NCBI RefSeq assembly: GCF_001440475.1
Contig: NZ_LLYB01000060.1
Location: 84,146-145,983 of the forward strand
Length of the DNA stretch: 61,838 bases
Origin: Bradyrhizobium lablabi
GTDB lineage: Bacteria > Pseudomonadota > Alphaproteobacteria > Rhizobiales > Xanthobacteraceae
Direction: 5' to 3'
Position 1 is the stretch's first letter; every line of letters begins with the position of its first letter. Of the stretch, positions 36,956-46,682 are shown one piece after another. The position numbers were made by a program, and so were the translations under genes. The notes under the pieces were generated by a model. The model worked only from the letters and a program-made list of their open reading frames with translations. It was not told the DNA's origin and did not search any database.

Positions 36956-38350
36956 ATGTTCGATTTTTCCAATATTCAAGGCAATATTCTTCGTGGCTAC
37001 GCCTCCTTTCCGCACGCACGTTTCCTGTATTTGGCGGTTCACGATGCGGGCGATGGCAGGTCGTTGTTGAAGGCCCTGCTGGATTCGGGCTCCGTTACTC
37101 CTGCGCAGTGGAGCGAAAAGCCGGACGCGGCGCTCAATCTTGCCCTGACCTTCGCCGGACTGCGGGCCTTGGGCCTTCCGGAGGAAAGTCTCGCGACTTT
37201 TCCGGCCGAGTTTCGCGAGGGCATGAAGGTTCGTGCAAAAGCACTCGGAGATGTCGGCAAGAGTTCACCGCAATGGTGGGATGAACCCTGGAAAACCAGC
37301 CGTGTCGATATTTTGGTCATGATCTACGGCAGGACCGAGGGGGCGCTCGAGGAGCGTTGCCGAACGTTCCGGCAATCGTTGCCCGCCGGCGTAACGGAGC
37401 TGGGTCCCGATCAACCTGCTGGATTTTTCAGTAAGGATAACGAGAAGGCCCGCCGCGAGCATTTCGGCTTCGTCGACGGGCTGAGCAATCCCGCCGTCGA
37501 GGGCGTATCGCGCGACGGCGGCGCCGGAAGGTCACAGGAAATCGGCAATCCCGATGAGAGGGGACGATTTCGCAAGATTCCGCTCGGCGAGTTCATCCTC
37601 GGCTATCCCGGTGAAGGTGGCGATCTCGCGCCGATGCCGCTGCCGAACCTGCTTTCGCATAACTCGACTTATCTTGTGTTCCGTAAGCTCGAGCAGAACG
37701 TGCCGCTGTTTCGAGACTACATTGCGGAGCAAGCCAGGTCGTTTGCCCGGACGATCCCAGGCGGCCTGCCGAACGGCGTGACCGCGGAAGACTTTCTGGC
37801 GGCTAAGATGATGGGACGTTGGCAAGACGGATCTTCGCTGATCGAGCATCCGGATCGACCGACCAAGGCGCTCGATAATGGATTCGCTTATGCCGACGAT
37901 CCCGCGGGTGCACGGTGTCCGCTGGGAGCGCATGTGAGACGCACCAATCCGCGCGACGCGCTCGGTTTCGGCGGCAAGACGATGAGCCGGCACCGCCTGA
38001 TCCGGCGCGGCATCACCTACGGCAAGCCTCTTCCGCCCGACGAGCGGGATGACGAAAGGCGCGGCATCCTCTTCATCGCCTTCAATTCCGGCTTCGATCA
38101 GTTCGAGTTCGTGCAGCAATTATGGGTCAACTTCGGTGACGATTTCGAGCAGAGCAATGACGGCGATCCGATTGCCGGTAGCAGCCAGGGCGGCCAGATG
38201 GTGATCCCGGGCGATGAGACCACGGGGAGGCGGCCGTTTATCTGTTTCAACATTCCGCGTTTTGTCGAAACCAAGGGCGGCGATTATTTCTTTGTCCCGA
38301 GTCTCGCCGCGCTCAGGCTGCTGGCCTCCGGCAGGGTTCGCGCGTCATGA
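36956..38350 (+). CDS. DyP-type haem peroxidase
   Basis: A 464-residue peroxidase of the dye-decolorising family. The GxxDG motif is GFVDG (171-175) with the catalytic Asp174; the proximal haem His is His326 in CPLGAHVRRTNPRD, and the distal Arg is in RHRLIRRGITYG near 350. It has no Tat or Sec signal, so it acts in the cytoplasm. The start at 36956 (MFDFSNIQGN) is standard; a TTG at 36938 is less likely. Its TGA overlaps the next ATG (ATGA). Confidence 0.95.
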   Translation: MFDFSNIQGNILRGYASFPHARFLYLAVHDAGDGRSLLKALLDSGSVTPAQWSEKPDAALNLALTFAGLRALGLPEESLATFPAEFREGMKVRAKALGDVGKSSPQWWDEPWKTSRVDILVMIYGRTEGALEERCRTFRQSLPAGVTELGPDQPAGFFSKDNEKARREHFGFVDGLSNPAVEGVSRDGGAGRSQEIGNPDERGRFRKIPLGEFILGYPGEGGDLAPMPLPNLLSHNSTYLVFRKLEQNVPLFRDYIAEQARSFARTIPGGLPNGVTAEDFLAAKMMGRWQDGSSLIEHPDRPTKALDNGFAYADDPAGARCPLGAHVRRTNPRDALGFGGKTMSRHRLIRRGITYGKPLPPDERDDERRGILFIAFNSGFDQFEFVQQLWVNFGDDFEQSNDGDPIAGSSQGGQMVIPGDETTGRRPFICFNIPRFVETKGGDYFFVPSLAALRLLASGRVRAS

Positions 38351-39687
38351 CCCGGTCAGGCACACGGCGACGGTTAGACGATCCCGCAGGCGGGAAGACG
38401 CTCACGGCACGCCTGCTGGGAGATCAGCCGGTCAGCCTCGGCTTCCGTGCGCTGCGCCGCATCTCCGAATTCAGGGAGATGCTGCGCGCGATCGCGCTCC
38501 CGGCGCCTAGGGGCGACGCGCGGAGATCGTCTGCGACGCCGGAACGATACCAGCAGCTCGTGAACGCGCTGGAGCTGCCGCCGGACCGGCCAGTGCCGTT
38601 GCATGTGCTTGAGCGGGCCGTGCCTGGCGAGGCAACCATGACCCGGCAAATGGCGCGCATTGCCGCAGAAGCGGTGATTACCAACTACTGCGAGAGCAGG
38701 GTCTCGGACTGCTTCGTCCCTGCGATGCGCGACCAGCACGCGAAGTCGCACGGATGCGTGACCGCGGAATTGATCGTTCGCGAGGATCTTCCGGCCGAGT
38801 TCACCACGGCGCTATTTCGTCCAGGCGCTCGCTATCCGGCCATGGTGCGGTTTTCCAACGGGCTCGGTCGGCGCCAGAGCGACCGCAAGGTGGACGCGCG
38901 CGGCATGTCCATCAAGCTTCGCGAGGTCGGGACGAAGACCATTCTTGCCACGCTGGCGCCCGACAAGGCGTCACCCGGCGAGCATGATTTCGCGCTTAGC
39001 AGCTTTCCGATCTTCTTCTGCAAGGATGCGGTCGATTATACGCAGTTGATGAACGCGGTGAGTGCACCACAGGCAACCTGGCGGGAAAAGCTTCACAAGG
39101 CAGCGTTATGGCTCGGGTTCGTCGTTCAGCGTCCGCGCCAATTTTACCTGTTTCTGCGGACGGCGCTGCAAGGCCTTTTCACCATCCGAAATCCGCTGAC
39201 CGCCACCTATCACAGCATGTCGCCGTTCCTGTTCGGCGAACACAGGGTCGTGCGCTATCTGGTCGGTCCTGCCGGCGGTCCGGATAAATCCGCTCGATGG
39301 TGGACATTCATGTTTTGGGCTCGATCGGACAGCTTTCTTCAGGATGCGCTTGTGCGGGATCTGGACCCGCATACGCATCAGCCCGGCCATGATGTCGTGT
39401 TCGATTTCTCCATACGGGTGCGGGACGGCGCCACGACGGATGACGTCGAGGACGCGTCCCGGTGGTGGACCCGCCGCAACGACAAGGTCGTGCGGCTGGG
39501 GAGCATTGCCATTCCAAGGCAGAGCTTTCTGACGCAAAATCAACTCTACGACACCGAGCACATGGTGTTCAACCCGTGGAACTGCCTGCCTGAGCACAGG
39601 CCGCTTGGCAGCGTCAACCGGATGCGGCTTGCCGTCTATCTTGCCTCGCGGCAGATGAGGCGGAAACTGAATGGGGTGGCGCCGTGA
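38347..39687 (+). CDS. Catalase-like haem protein (y4iL-like group)
   Basis: A 446-residue protein. DQHAKSHGCVTAEL carries the catalase distal His (His131). MVRFSNGLGRRQSD, DARGMSIKL and FPIFFCKDA match the catalase core. The C-terminal block FNPWNCLPEHRPLGSVNRMR replaces the usual RLFSYPDT, so no proximal Tyr is evident. Related groups include uncharacterised y4iL-like proteins and allene-oxide-synthase-like enzymes that act on lipid hydroperoxides. It overlaps both neighbours by 4 bp. Confidence 0.82.
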   Translation: MTRSGTRRRLDDPAGGKTLTARLLGDQPVSLGFRALRRISEFREMLRAIALPAPRGDARRSSATPERYQQLVNALELPPDRPVPLHVLERAVPGEATMTRQMARIAAEAVITNYCESRVSDCFVPAMRDQHAKSHGCVTAELIVREDLPAEFTTALFRPGARYPAMVRFSNGLGRRQSDRKVDARGMSIKLREVGTKTILATLAPDKASPGEHDFALSSFPIFFCKDAVDYTQLMNAVSAPQATWREKLHKAALWLGFVVQRPRQFYLFLRTALQGLFTIRNPLTATYHSMSPFLFGEHRVVRYLVGPAGGPDKSARWWTFMFWARSDSFLQDALVRDLDPHTHQPGHDVVFDFSIRVRDGATTDDVEDASRWWTRRNDKVVRLGSIAIPRQSFLTQNQLYDTEHMVFNPWNCLPEHRPLGSVNRMRLAVYLASRQMRRKLNGVAP

Positions 39688-42600
39688 ACAGCCAGCCATT
39701 GCCCGCTCGATCGGGCGGACTTCAGCGAACGCGATCGCCGCCGCACATCGAGAGCGAAGCTCTGCACGCCGAGCGCCGGCAGCTCACCGTGGTATTTGTC
39801 GACATCGTCGGCTCAACGCCGTTGAGCGAGCGGCTTGATCCCGAAGAATTTTTTGCGGTGATCCGAACCTATCGCGATATCTGCGACGAGCATATTCGAC
39901 GCTACGGCGGTCACATTGCCAGAATGATTGGCGACGGGTTGCTGGCATATTTTGGTGTGCCACAAGCCCACGAAAATGATCCCGAACGTGCGGTGCGCGC
40001 CTCGCTGGCGGTTGCTGCGGCAATCAAGAAGCAGAAGTTTCTGCTGTCGGATGGCAGTTTCGTCCGCCTTGGCGTGCGTATCGGGGTGAACACCGGGGAG
40101 GTCGTCGTCGGCAGCGTACCCGGCGAACCAGCCGATCGGCGGGAAGTATTCGGCAGCTCGGCTCATGTCGCTGCCCGCCTGCAGGGGCTCGCCGGCGAGA
40201 ATGGTGTTGTGGTCGGTTCCGGCACTTACGAGCTGACGCGCGGAACATTCAGTTACGCGCCGCTGGGCAGACGCGTGCTCAAGGGCGTCGAGGAGCCAGT
40301 GGAAGCCTGGCGCGCAGAAGCCCTGACATCCAACGAAAGCAGGTTCGAGAGAGCGCGGAGGTCGCCGCTCGCTCCGATGATTAACCGCGCCAGCGAAAGC
40401 GCAGCGCTTGCCGAGATGTGGCAGCAGAGTGTAGCGGGGTCAGGACAGGTCGGCGTCATTTCCGGCGAACCTGGCATCGGCAAGTCACGCCTGATCCGCG
40501 AGTTCCGCAGACATCTCGGTGCGACTCCGCGTAATACCCTGTCGTTTCAGTGCTCCCCCTTTCACGTCAACACCCCGCTTGCCCCCGAAATCGAGCGGCT
40601 CAGGCGCGCGACCGGCATCCAGGAAACCGACGACCCGGAACTCGCATTGGCGAAACTGCGAGCGCTTCTTGCGGGAGCCCCCAATGTCGCGCGCGCGCTT
40701 CACTACTACGGCGCGATCCTGTCGATACCCGCCTGCTCGGACTACGAACCCGCCGATCTCGGATCTCCCCTCCAGCGCGAATGCGCTTTCAGGGAGGTTA
40801 TGGACGTTCTCGTCGGGGCCTCGCACAAGCACCCTGTGCTGATGATCTTCGAGGACGTCCAGTGGATGGACCCGACCACCATTGAGTTGCTGGTACGGGC
40901 AATAGTTCGTTGTTCAGGCGAGCGGGTAATGATCCTGATCACGCATCGCGATGACTACCGGGCGGACTGGTTGTCGGGCTTGGCAGTCCGACGGATTGCC
41001 CTTCACAAGCTGGCGCCGCACGAATGTGAGCAGATGATCGCAGCCGTCGCAGGTAACGATATCGTCTCGCGCCGGATTACCACCCAGATTGTGGAAAGAA
41101 CCGATGGCGTGCCGCTCTTCGTCGAGGAGTTTACGCGGGCCGTGCTCGATTCCCGCGCGATCGAGCGCGCCGGTGACGGCTTGGCGGTGGCCGAAAAGCT
41201 GCCCAAACCATTAGTGCCGTCGAGTATTCACGATTCACTGATGGAGCGCCTTGATCGTCTCGGTCCGGCCAAGCGTGTCGCCCAGATCGCCTCCGTGTTC
41301 GGACGGCAGTTCAATTATGAAGGTATTGTCCACGTATTTCCGGGCAAAGACGAAACGCTGAGGCACGCGTTGCAGGCACTGGAAAGCGCCGGGGTCGTGT
41401 ATCGCCTCGTGGAAGACCAGACTGCGCCGTTCATGTTCAAGCACGCGATGATACAGGAGGCCGCCTACTCCTCGCTGCTCAAGGAGGAACGGCGCGAACT
41501 CCATGCGCGCGTCGCATCGTGGCTGCTCCAGGAGGCCAAGGAGAGCAGTCAGCCCGCCGTGCTCGGTCATCACTATGCACGCGCAGGCAACATTCCCGAG
41601 GCGATCGAGGCTTGGCTTCAAGCGGGCAAATCCGCGCTTGGCCGATCAGCCACCAAGGAAGCCGTGGCCCATCTTCGCGAGGGCCTCTCGCTGATACCGA
41701 AGCTGCCTGCTTCACCACGGCGCTTCGAAGCCGAAATCGCGCTGCAATCGAACCTGGCGATGGCATACACCGCTAACGCAGGATGGTCCGATCCGCACGT
41801 CTATGGACCCTATAGCCGCGCTCTCAAACTTTGCGCGAGCTATGGCACCGTTCGCGAGAAGGCGACGGTGCTGTGGGGCAGCACCATAGCCAAACTGGTC
41901 AACTGCGAGCTCACCAAGGGTCTCGAACACGCACAGGATTTCGTCCGGCGGGCCGAGCAGTGGCGTGACGATGAAGCGGCGCTCATGGCGTACGCCGCTG
42001 CTGTGATCGCCAATTTCTTTCTCGGCCGCCTGGAGCAGGCGGCCGAACTCGCGGCTCTGATCGGCGCGCGCTACAATCCCCGCGATCATGGCAAGCTGGT
42101 CCAGATCTATCAGCATGATCCATTGATCGTGTCGCTGGTCTTTTCCGGACACATCGAATGGTTGTTGGGCCGGCCCGGCCGGGCCAGAGAGTGCTGTGAG
42201 ACGGCGCGCCAGCTCGCGAGCGAGATCGGGCATCCGTTCATGTTGGCCTTCGCCTCCATTCTTGGCGTTAGCGATCACTGGTACGAGGGCGATCTTGCGG
42301 CCAATCTGGCCAGCGTCGAGCGTGGCTTGAAGGTCGCTGAGGAGTTTGGCTATCCGATGTACCGGGTGATCGGTCCATTGTGGGCGACCCCTGCGCTGGC
42401 GGCGCGAGGCCCTGCGCCGGAAGTGCTCGAACGATTGTGCAGCCTGCTCGGTAAACTGCCTACCGAGAACAGGTGTATCCAGATGCCGTTCTATCGAATC
42501 CTGCTCGCCACGGAGTTCGGAAGGATCGGGCAGATAGAAAGGGCGCGAAGCTTTGCTGCTTCGGCCGAATCCCTGATGAAGCAAACCGGCGAACGCTGGG

Positions 42601-42893
42601 CTGCTCCCGAGATTTATCGGGTTCACGGCACGCTGTTGTGCCAGGAACCCTTGCGGGACGACCGGGCGGCCATGCGCCTGTTCAAGCGCTCGCTTGAATC
42701 GGCCAGGAAGCTTGGAGCGGTTGGCTGGGAATTGCGCACTGCGATCAGCATCTCGCGCCTGATCGCTGGCGATGGCGCATCCGGGCGGGCTGAAGCGCGA
42801 GAACTGCTGATATCAACCAGGGCGAAATTTGCCTCTGCGGAAACTTCCGGCGATCTGCGCGAGGCTGACGAACTGATAAGAGCGCTGAACTGA
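39684..42893 (+). CDS. Class III nucleotide cyclase - AAA ATPase - TPR regulator
   Basis: A 1069-residue protein starting at GTG, overlapping the previous stop (GTGA). Residues 30-210 are a class III cyclase domain: VVFVDIVGST with metal Asp40, RMIGDGLLAYFG with Asp84, and VNTGEVVVGSV. A large ATPase domain follows, with Walker A GEPGIGKS (261-268) and Walker B-like VLMIFEDVQW. The second half is helical TPR-like repeats (about 600-1060). Whether it makes cAMP is not certain. Position at the end of the operon suggests that it senses or reports what the two haem proteins process. Confidence 0.88.
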   Translation: MNSQPLPARSGGLQRTRSPPHIESEALHAERRQLTVVFVDIVGSTPLSERLDPEEFFAVIRTYRDICDEHIRRYGGHIARMIGDGLLAYFGVPQAHENDPERAVRASLAVAAAIKKQKFLLSDGSFVRLGVRIGVNTGEVVVGSVPGEPADRREVFGSSAHVAARLQGLAGENGVVVGSGTYELTRGTFSYAPLGRRVLKGVEEPVEAWRAEALTSNESRFERARRSPLAPMINRASESAALAEMWQQSVAGSGQVGVISGEPGIGKSRLIREFRRHLGATPRNTLSFQCSPFHVNTPLAPEIERLRRATGIQETDDPELALAKLRALLAGAPNVARALHYYGAILSIPACSDYEPADLGSPLQRECAFREVMDVLVGASHKHPVLMIFEDVQWMDPTTIELLVRAIVRCSGERVMILITHRDDYRADWLSGLAVRRIALHKLAPHECEQMIAAVAGNDIVSRRITTQIVERTDGVPLFVEEFTRAVLDSRAIERAGDGLAVAEKLPKPLVPSSIHDSLMERLDRLGPAKRVAQIASVFGRQFNYEGIVHVFPGKDETLRHALQALESAGVVYRLVEDQTAPFMFKHAMIQEAAYSSLLKEERRELHARVASWLLQEAKESSQPAVLGHHYARAGNIPEAIEAWLQAGKSALGRSATKEAVAHLREGLSLIPKLPASPRRFEAEIALQSNLAMAYTANAGWSDPHVYGPYSRALKLCASYGTVREKATVLWGSTIAKLVNCELTKGLEHAQDFVRRAEQWRDDEAALMAYAAAVIANFFLGRLEQAAELAALIGARYNPRDHGKLVQIYQHDPLIVSLVFSGHIEWLLGRPGRARECCETARQLASEIGHPFMLAFASILGVSDHWYEGDLAANLASVERGLKVAEEFGYPMYRVIGPLWATPALAARGPAPEVLERLCSLLGKLPTENRCIQMPFYRILLATEFGRIGQIERARSFAASAESLMKQTGERWAAPEIYRVHGTLLCQEPLRDDRAAMRLFKRSLESARKLGAVGWELRTAISISRLIAGDGASGRAEARELLISTRAKFASAETSGDLREADELIRALN

Positions 42894-42913
42894 AGGTTTG
42901 AACTGGAGTGCTG

Positions 42914-44071
42914 TCAGTTCGCCAAATTCGCCAGCGGGATTTGCACCTTGATGACCAGGCCGTTCCGCGACCAATCGTAGTCGATGCGGCCGTTATGCGA
43001 GGCAATCGTTGAGGCGACGAGATTGCTGCCAAACCCCAACTGGGCTGGCGCCTCGACCGGCTTGCCGATTTCACGCCAGACGATGTCGACGTTTTCGTTT
43101 TCGATCCGCCATGCCACGGCGACCTTTCCGTCATCCCGAAGAGCGCCGTATTTGGCGGCGTTGGTTGCGAGTTCGTGGAAGACGAGGGCGATGCTGTTGG
43201 TGGAGCGCTCTCCCAGCGACACCATCGGCCCGTTCAGGTCAGGCATGGTGTAGGGCCTGAGGACAGTACGGATGGCTTCTGCCATGTCCACGCCCTTGAG
43301 GGCGTTACCGGCATTGAACGAGCGCCGAACCAGCGAATGGGCATCGGAGAGCGCGTTGAGACGGCCGGTCAGGGCTTCGGCGAGTTCTTCCTTGGTCTCC
43401 GTATACCGCGCGGTCATCTTGATCATCGCGCCGGTGACGACAAACAGATTCTTGACCCGGTGGCTCATCTCGTTGGCCAGGATCTCCTGGGCTTCGAGCG
43501 CCTTCTTCAAGTTGAGATCGGCGTGGATCATCTGCAGCGCGATGCCGGTGAACACGGCCATTTCGGACAGCACGCGCGCATGACCCGAGTGGAACTTGTG
43601 TCCCTCCTTGGCGACCACCCAAAGCGTGCCAACCGGGATGGTGCCGTTTCTCAACAACGGCACCAGCAGAACCTCGGGGACGGTGATGTTGGCTTCCGCA
43701 ATCCAGGAATAAGCGCGCTCGGGCCGCTCCATCAGGATCGGACTGCTCTGGTCGAGACAAACGCCGCACGGGCTGAAGCTCCGGGGCGTGGTCGCGCCCT
43801 CGAACACGGATAATTTGCCGACCAGGGAGTTCCAGCGAAACACGTCGCCGTCGAGCACGCTGACGCCTGCCGAGTCCGCGTCGCAGGCTTCCATCGACAG
43901 CCTGACGAGGCGCGGCAACACTTCGGCGGGATGATCCGCCATGTTGCTGGCGAGGTCCTGCAACGCCAGCTTTTCGCTGAGGTAATCGGGCGCCGGCGCC
44001 GGACGAACCAAGAGCTCGTCGGTCGTGAAAACCTGCGCCACGGCGGCAGGCAGTTCTGTTGGGCGGCCCAT
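42914..44071 (-). CDS. GAF-domain sensor histidine kinase, HWE family
   Basis: A 385-residue soluble kinase. A GAF domain covers about residues 40-185 (ADSAGVSVLDGDVFRWN, FSPCGVCLDQSSPILMERPER). The HWE kinase part has H-box EMSHRVKNLFVVTGAMIKM, N-box HELATNAAKYGAL and the defining WRE in VDIVWREIG, all intact. The start at 44071 (MGRPTELP) is preferred: GGGGAAGAG lies just upstream. Longer in-frame starts exist at 44203 and beyond, but they cross a terminator. It is convergent with the cyclase operon (20-bp gap). Confidence 0.88.
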   Translation of the reverse strand: MGRPTELPAAVAQVFTTDELLVRPAPAPDYLSEKLALQDLASNMADHPAEVLPRLVRLSMEACDADSAGVSVLDGDVFRWNSLVGKLSVFEGATTPRSFSPCGVCLDQSSPILMERPERAYSWIAEANITVPEVLLVPLLRNGTIPVGTLWVVAKEGHKFHSGHARVLSEMAVFTGIALQMIHADLNLKKALEAQEILANEMSHRVKNLFVVTGAMIKMTARYTETKEELAEALTGRLNALSDAHSLVRRSFNAGNALKGVDMAEAIRTVLRPYTMPDLNGPMVSLGERSTNSIALVFHELATNAAKYGALRDDGKVAVAWRIENENVDIVWREIGKPVEAPAQLGFGSNLVASTIASHNGRIDYDWSRNGLVIKVQIPLANLAN

Positions 44072-44209
44072 GATCTCTTCCCCGCCCGGCACTATAACCC
44101 GGAGATCTTCGGCAGCTAGCTCGTTAGTTTGTCGGGGCAGAGTTTCGTCAGGATGGTAGCCGGATCGCGCCGCCAGTTCAGCATTGCTCGACGTCGATCG
44201 CATCCGCAC

Positions 44210-44251
44210 AAAAAAAAGCAGGGCGCGACCGGCATCACCACGGTCGCGCCC
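44210..44251 (-). terminator. Intrinsic terminator upstream of the HWE kinase
   Basis: On the minus strand GGGCGCGACC pairs with GGTCGCGCCC (arms at 44242-44251 and 44221-44230), followed by TGC and eight T. It lies 139 bp before the chosen kinase start. It may end the ABC-importer transcript or act as an attenuator for the kinase. Confidence 0.8.
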
Positions 44252-44435
44252 TACGTCGCCGGTCAATGGGGCAGGGGGAATAACCGGCTGCCGGGATGAC
44301 TCCGAGGCCCCCGGAGTCGTTCCATGGTGCCGCAAATATTTTTCGTACACGGTTAAGTGATCGAGAAACGCCGGACCTCCGGCGGCTCGCTTCGGGTTGT
44401 GTCCGTGATCGCCATGGGGCGAGGGACAAACCGTC

Positions 44436-44822
44436 ATGTCACAGATTTTCCAAGTAATTTTTGCCGCACTCGCCGTCTCCGCCACGTTTGGCGCCGTCCA
44501 GCTTGCTTCCGGTCATGATCTCACCGGGCGCCGGGAACTTACCCCGCCCGCGCCTGCGACGGACATCAACCGTGCTGCCAAGGCCGACCGCGCAACGCTC
44601 AGGACCGCTCCTGGCGAGAGCGAGACGATTACGATCCGCAGCGTGGGCCTTGAGGATACGTCGGTGGTGGTCCGGGTTCCCGTCGTCAAGGACGAAGCAC
44701 GAAACCGCCCGCCGCTGCCGGCCAAGCCCAACAAATCGAAGACGGCGATCGCCTGCGAACCGCCGGTCAGCGTGCTGACCGAAGTAGCCAAGCTGCTTCA
44801 ACCCGGTCGCTGCGTGACCTGA
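44436..44822 (+). CDS. Small exported protein of unknown function
   Basis: A 128-residue protein. The N-terminus MSQIFQVIFAALAVSATFGAV is a signal peptide. The mature part is Pro/Ala-rich with ETITIRSVGLEDTSVVVRVP, and has two Cys near the C-terminus (ACEP, GRCVT). No known domain was recognised. It stands alone between a minus-strand kinase and a minus-strand permease. Confidence 0.55.
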   Translation: MSQIFQVIFAALAVSATFGAVQLASGHDLTGRRELTPPAPATDINRAAKADRATLRTAPGESETITIRSVGLEDTSVVVRVPVVKDEARNRPPLPAKPNKSKTAIACEPPVSVLTEVAKLLQPGRCVT

Positions 44823-44855
44823 TCGCGGCGCAGGACGAACCTCTCCGTCATTGCG

Positions 44856-45707
44856 TCAAGACTTCACCGCGCCCGCAGTCAGCCCGCCGACCATATATCG
44901 CTTGAATGCGTAATAGATCGCGGCTGGCGGCAGCGCGTAGATGAAGCCCGTGGTCATCAGCAATTCCCACGGCGAATCGTCGGCGGCCAGGAAGTTGCCG
45001 AGTGCGACCGGGAGCGTGATCTCGGTGTCCTTCGAGAGCAGCAGGAACGCGTAGAGATATTCGTTCCAGGCCAGCAGGATGGCGTAGGTGCCGATTGCGA
45101 CCAGCGAGGGCATCATCAGCGGCACATAGACCAGGCGGAACAGTTGCAGCGTGGTGGCGCCGTCCATGGTGGCGGCTTCATCCAGCTCGACCGGCAGCTT
45201 GTCGGATGCCTGCTTCAATACCCAGATCGCGTAAGGAGAGGCGATCGTCACCATCGCGAGGATCAGCGACCAGTGATTGTTGAGGAGGCCATAATTGCCC
45301 ATGGTGCGGTACATCGGCACGGCGAGGAACGCCGCCGGGATGAAATAGGTGAACAGCGCCAGATTCATCACCCAGCGGCCACCGGGCACACGCAGCCGCG
45401 AGATCGAGAACGCCGCCGCGGTCGCGATGATCAGTGTCAGCGCGCCCGCTGAAAGCGCGATCACCACCGAATTGAAGAACTGGATCCAGAAATCGCGCAG
45501 GAAGTAGTGCTCCTGGTAGAACACGATCTTGAAATTGTTCAGCGTCGGATGTGCCGGCCAGAGCTTGCCCGAAAACGCATCCTCCTTCGGCGAGATCGCG
45601 AACAGGAACATGTGATAGATCGGCACCATGGTCCAGATCAGCACGGGAATGCCGATCAGCAGCAGCTTCGCTTCGGTGCCGATTTCGCGGAGTGTTGGCA
45701 GCTTCAT
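44856..45707 (-). CDS. Carbohydrate ABC transporter permease (MalG family)
   Basis: A 283-residue permease starting MKLPTLREIGTEAKLL. The EAA loop is DEAATMDGATTLQLFRLVYVP, and the C-terminus KRYMVGGLTAGAVK is standard for MalG/UgpE-type proteins. The longer open frame upstream is over the other permease gene. Its ATG overlaps that gene's stop by 4 bp. It works with the MalF-type partner to import a sugar or polyol; the substrate is not evident. Confidence 0.92.
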   Translation of the reverse strand: MKLPTLREIGTEAKLLLIGIPVLIWTMVPIYHMFLFAISPKEDAFSGKLWPAHPTLNNFKIVFYQEHYFLRDFWIQFFNSVVIALSAGALTLIIATAAAFSISRLRVPGGRWVMNLALFTYFIPAAFLAVPMYRTMGNYGLLNNHWSLILAMVTIASPYAIWVLKQASDKLPVELDEAATMDGATTLQLFRLVYVPLMMPSLVAIGTYAILLAWNEYLYAFLLLSKDTEITLPVALGNFLAADDSPWELLMTTGFIYALPPAAIYYAFKRYMVGGLTAGAVKS

Positions 45708-46576
45708 CGCGACAACCGTTTCATCATGAAATAGACCAGCGGCAGCACGAACGGCAGCGCGCAGACGATCGAGGCCATCGCGAGCGATAGCTGGTCGAGC
45801 CGGAGATAGCGGATGCCCAAGGTCGCCAGCACATGGGTGAGGTCGGCGGGGCCGCCGCCGGTCAGCAGATAGACGCTGTTGAAGTCGCCGAGCGTCCAGA
45901 TCATCGAAAGCAGCGTGCAGGTGACGTAGAGCGTCTGCATCGACGGCCAGGTGATGTAGCGGAATTTCTGCGTCCAACTCGCGCCGTCGACTTCGGCGGC
46001 CTCATAGAGGTCATGCGAGATTGCGAGCCGCCCGGTCATCAGGATCAGCGTCCAGAACGGCAGCGATTTCCAGATGTGGACGCCGATCGCCATCGCGAGC
46101 GCCACGGTCGGATCGTTCAGCCAGTTCGGGCCGTCCTCGCCGGTGAACTTGAAGATCAGCTGGTTGATCACGCCCCATTCCGGGTTGAGCATGAAGCGCA
46201 CGGAGAGGATGGTCGGAATCGACGGCACCGCCCAGGGCAGGATGAACAGCACCGACAGCCATTTGATCCAGGTACGCTGTTGCGCAAAGAAGCCGGACAG
46301 GAACAGCGCGATCGCCATTTTCAGATTGATGCCGACCAAGAGGAAGATCAGCGTATTGACCGCGGCGCGCGCGAAGATCGGGTCGTGCCAGAGCGCGACA
46401 TAGCTCGCCGGATGTCGCGCCAGCCACAGCCCGTAGCCGACGGGGTAGACCACGAAGGCCAGGAACACGAGAAGATAGGGCGCGAGCAGCACGATGCCCC
46501 AGACCTGCGGCGTGGTCAGCCGGGCCGACAGCGGCGGACCTGGAATTGCCTGATCGCCCGAAAGCGTGATTGCCAT
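45704..46576 (-). CDS. Carbohydrate ABC transporter permease (MalF/UgpA family)
   Basis: A 290-residue permease with about six membrane segments. The EAA motif is YEAAEVDGASWTQKFRYITWPSM; LPWAVPSIPTIL is also typical. It lies between the binding-protein gene (250 bp upstream, with a repeat between) and the MalG-type gene. No ATPase gene is present near these genes. Confidence 0.92.
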   Translation of the reverse strand: MAITLSGDQAIPGPPLSARLTTPQVWGIVLLAPYLLVFLAFVVYPVGYGLWLARHPASYVALWHDPIFARAAVNTLIFLLVGINLKMAIALFLSGFFAQQRTWIKWLSVLFILPWAVPSIPTILSVRFMLNPEWGVINQLIFKFTGEDGPNWLNDPTVALAMAIGVHIWKSLPFWTLILMTGRLAISHDLYEAAEVDGASWTQKFRYITWPSMQTLYVTCTLLSMIWTLGDFNSVYLLTGGGPADLTHVLATLGIRYLRLDQLSLAMASIVCALPFVLPLVYFMMKRLSR

Positions 46577-46682
46577 AGGTTTACTCTTGAAACGAGATGC
46601 CGACCGCGGCGAGAGCGGCCGGTGTTGTCTGTGTATCTCTTCCCGCGAAGAGCGGACAGAAGAAAGAAGGCCTGACCTTTTT

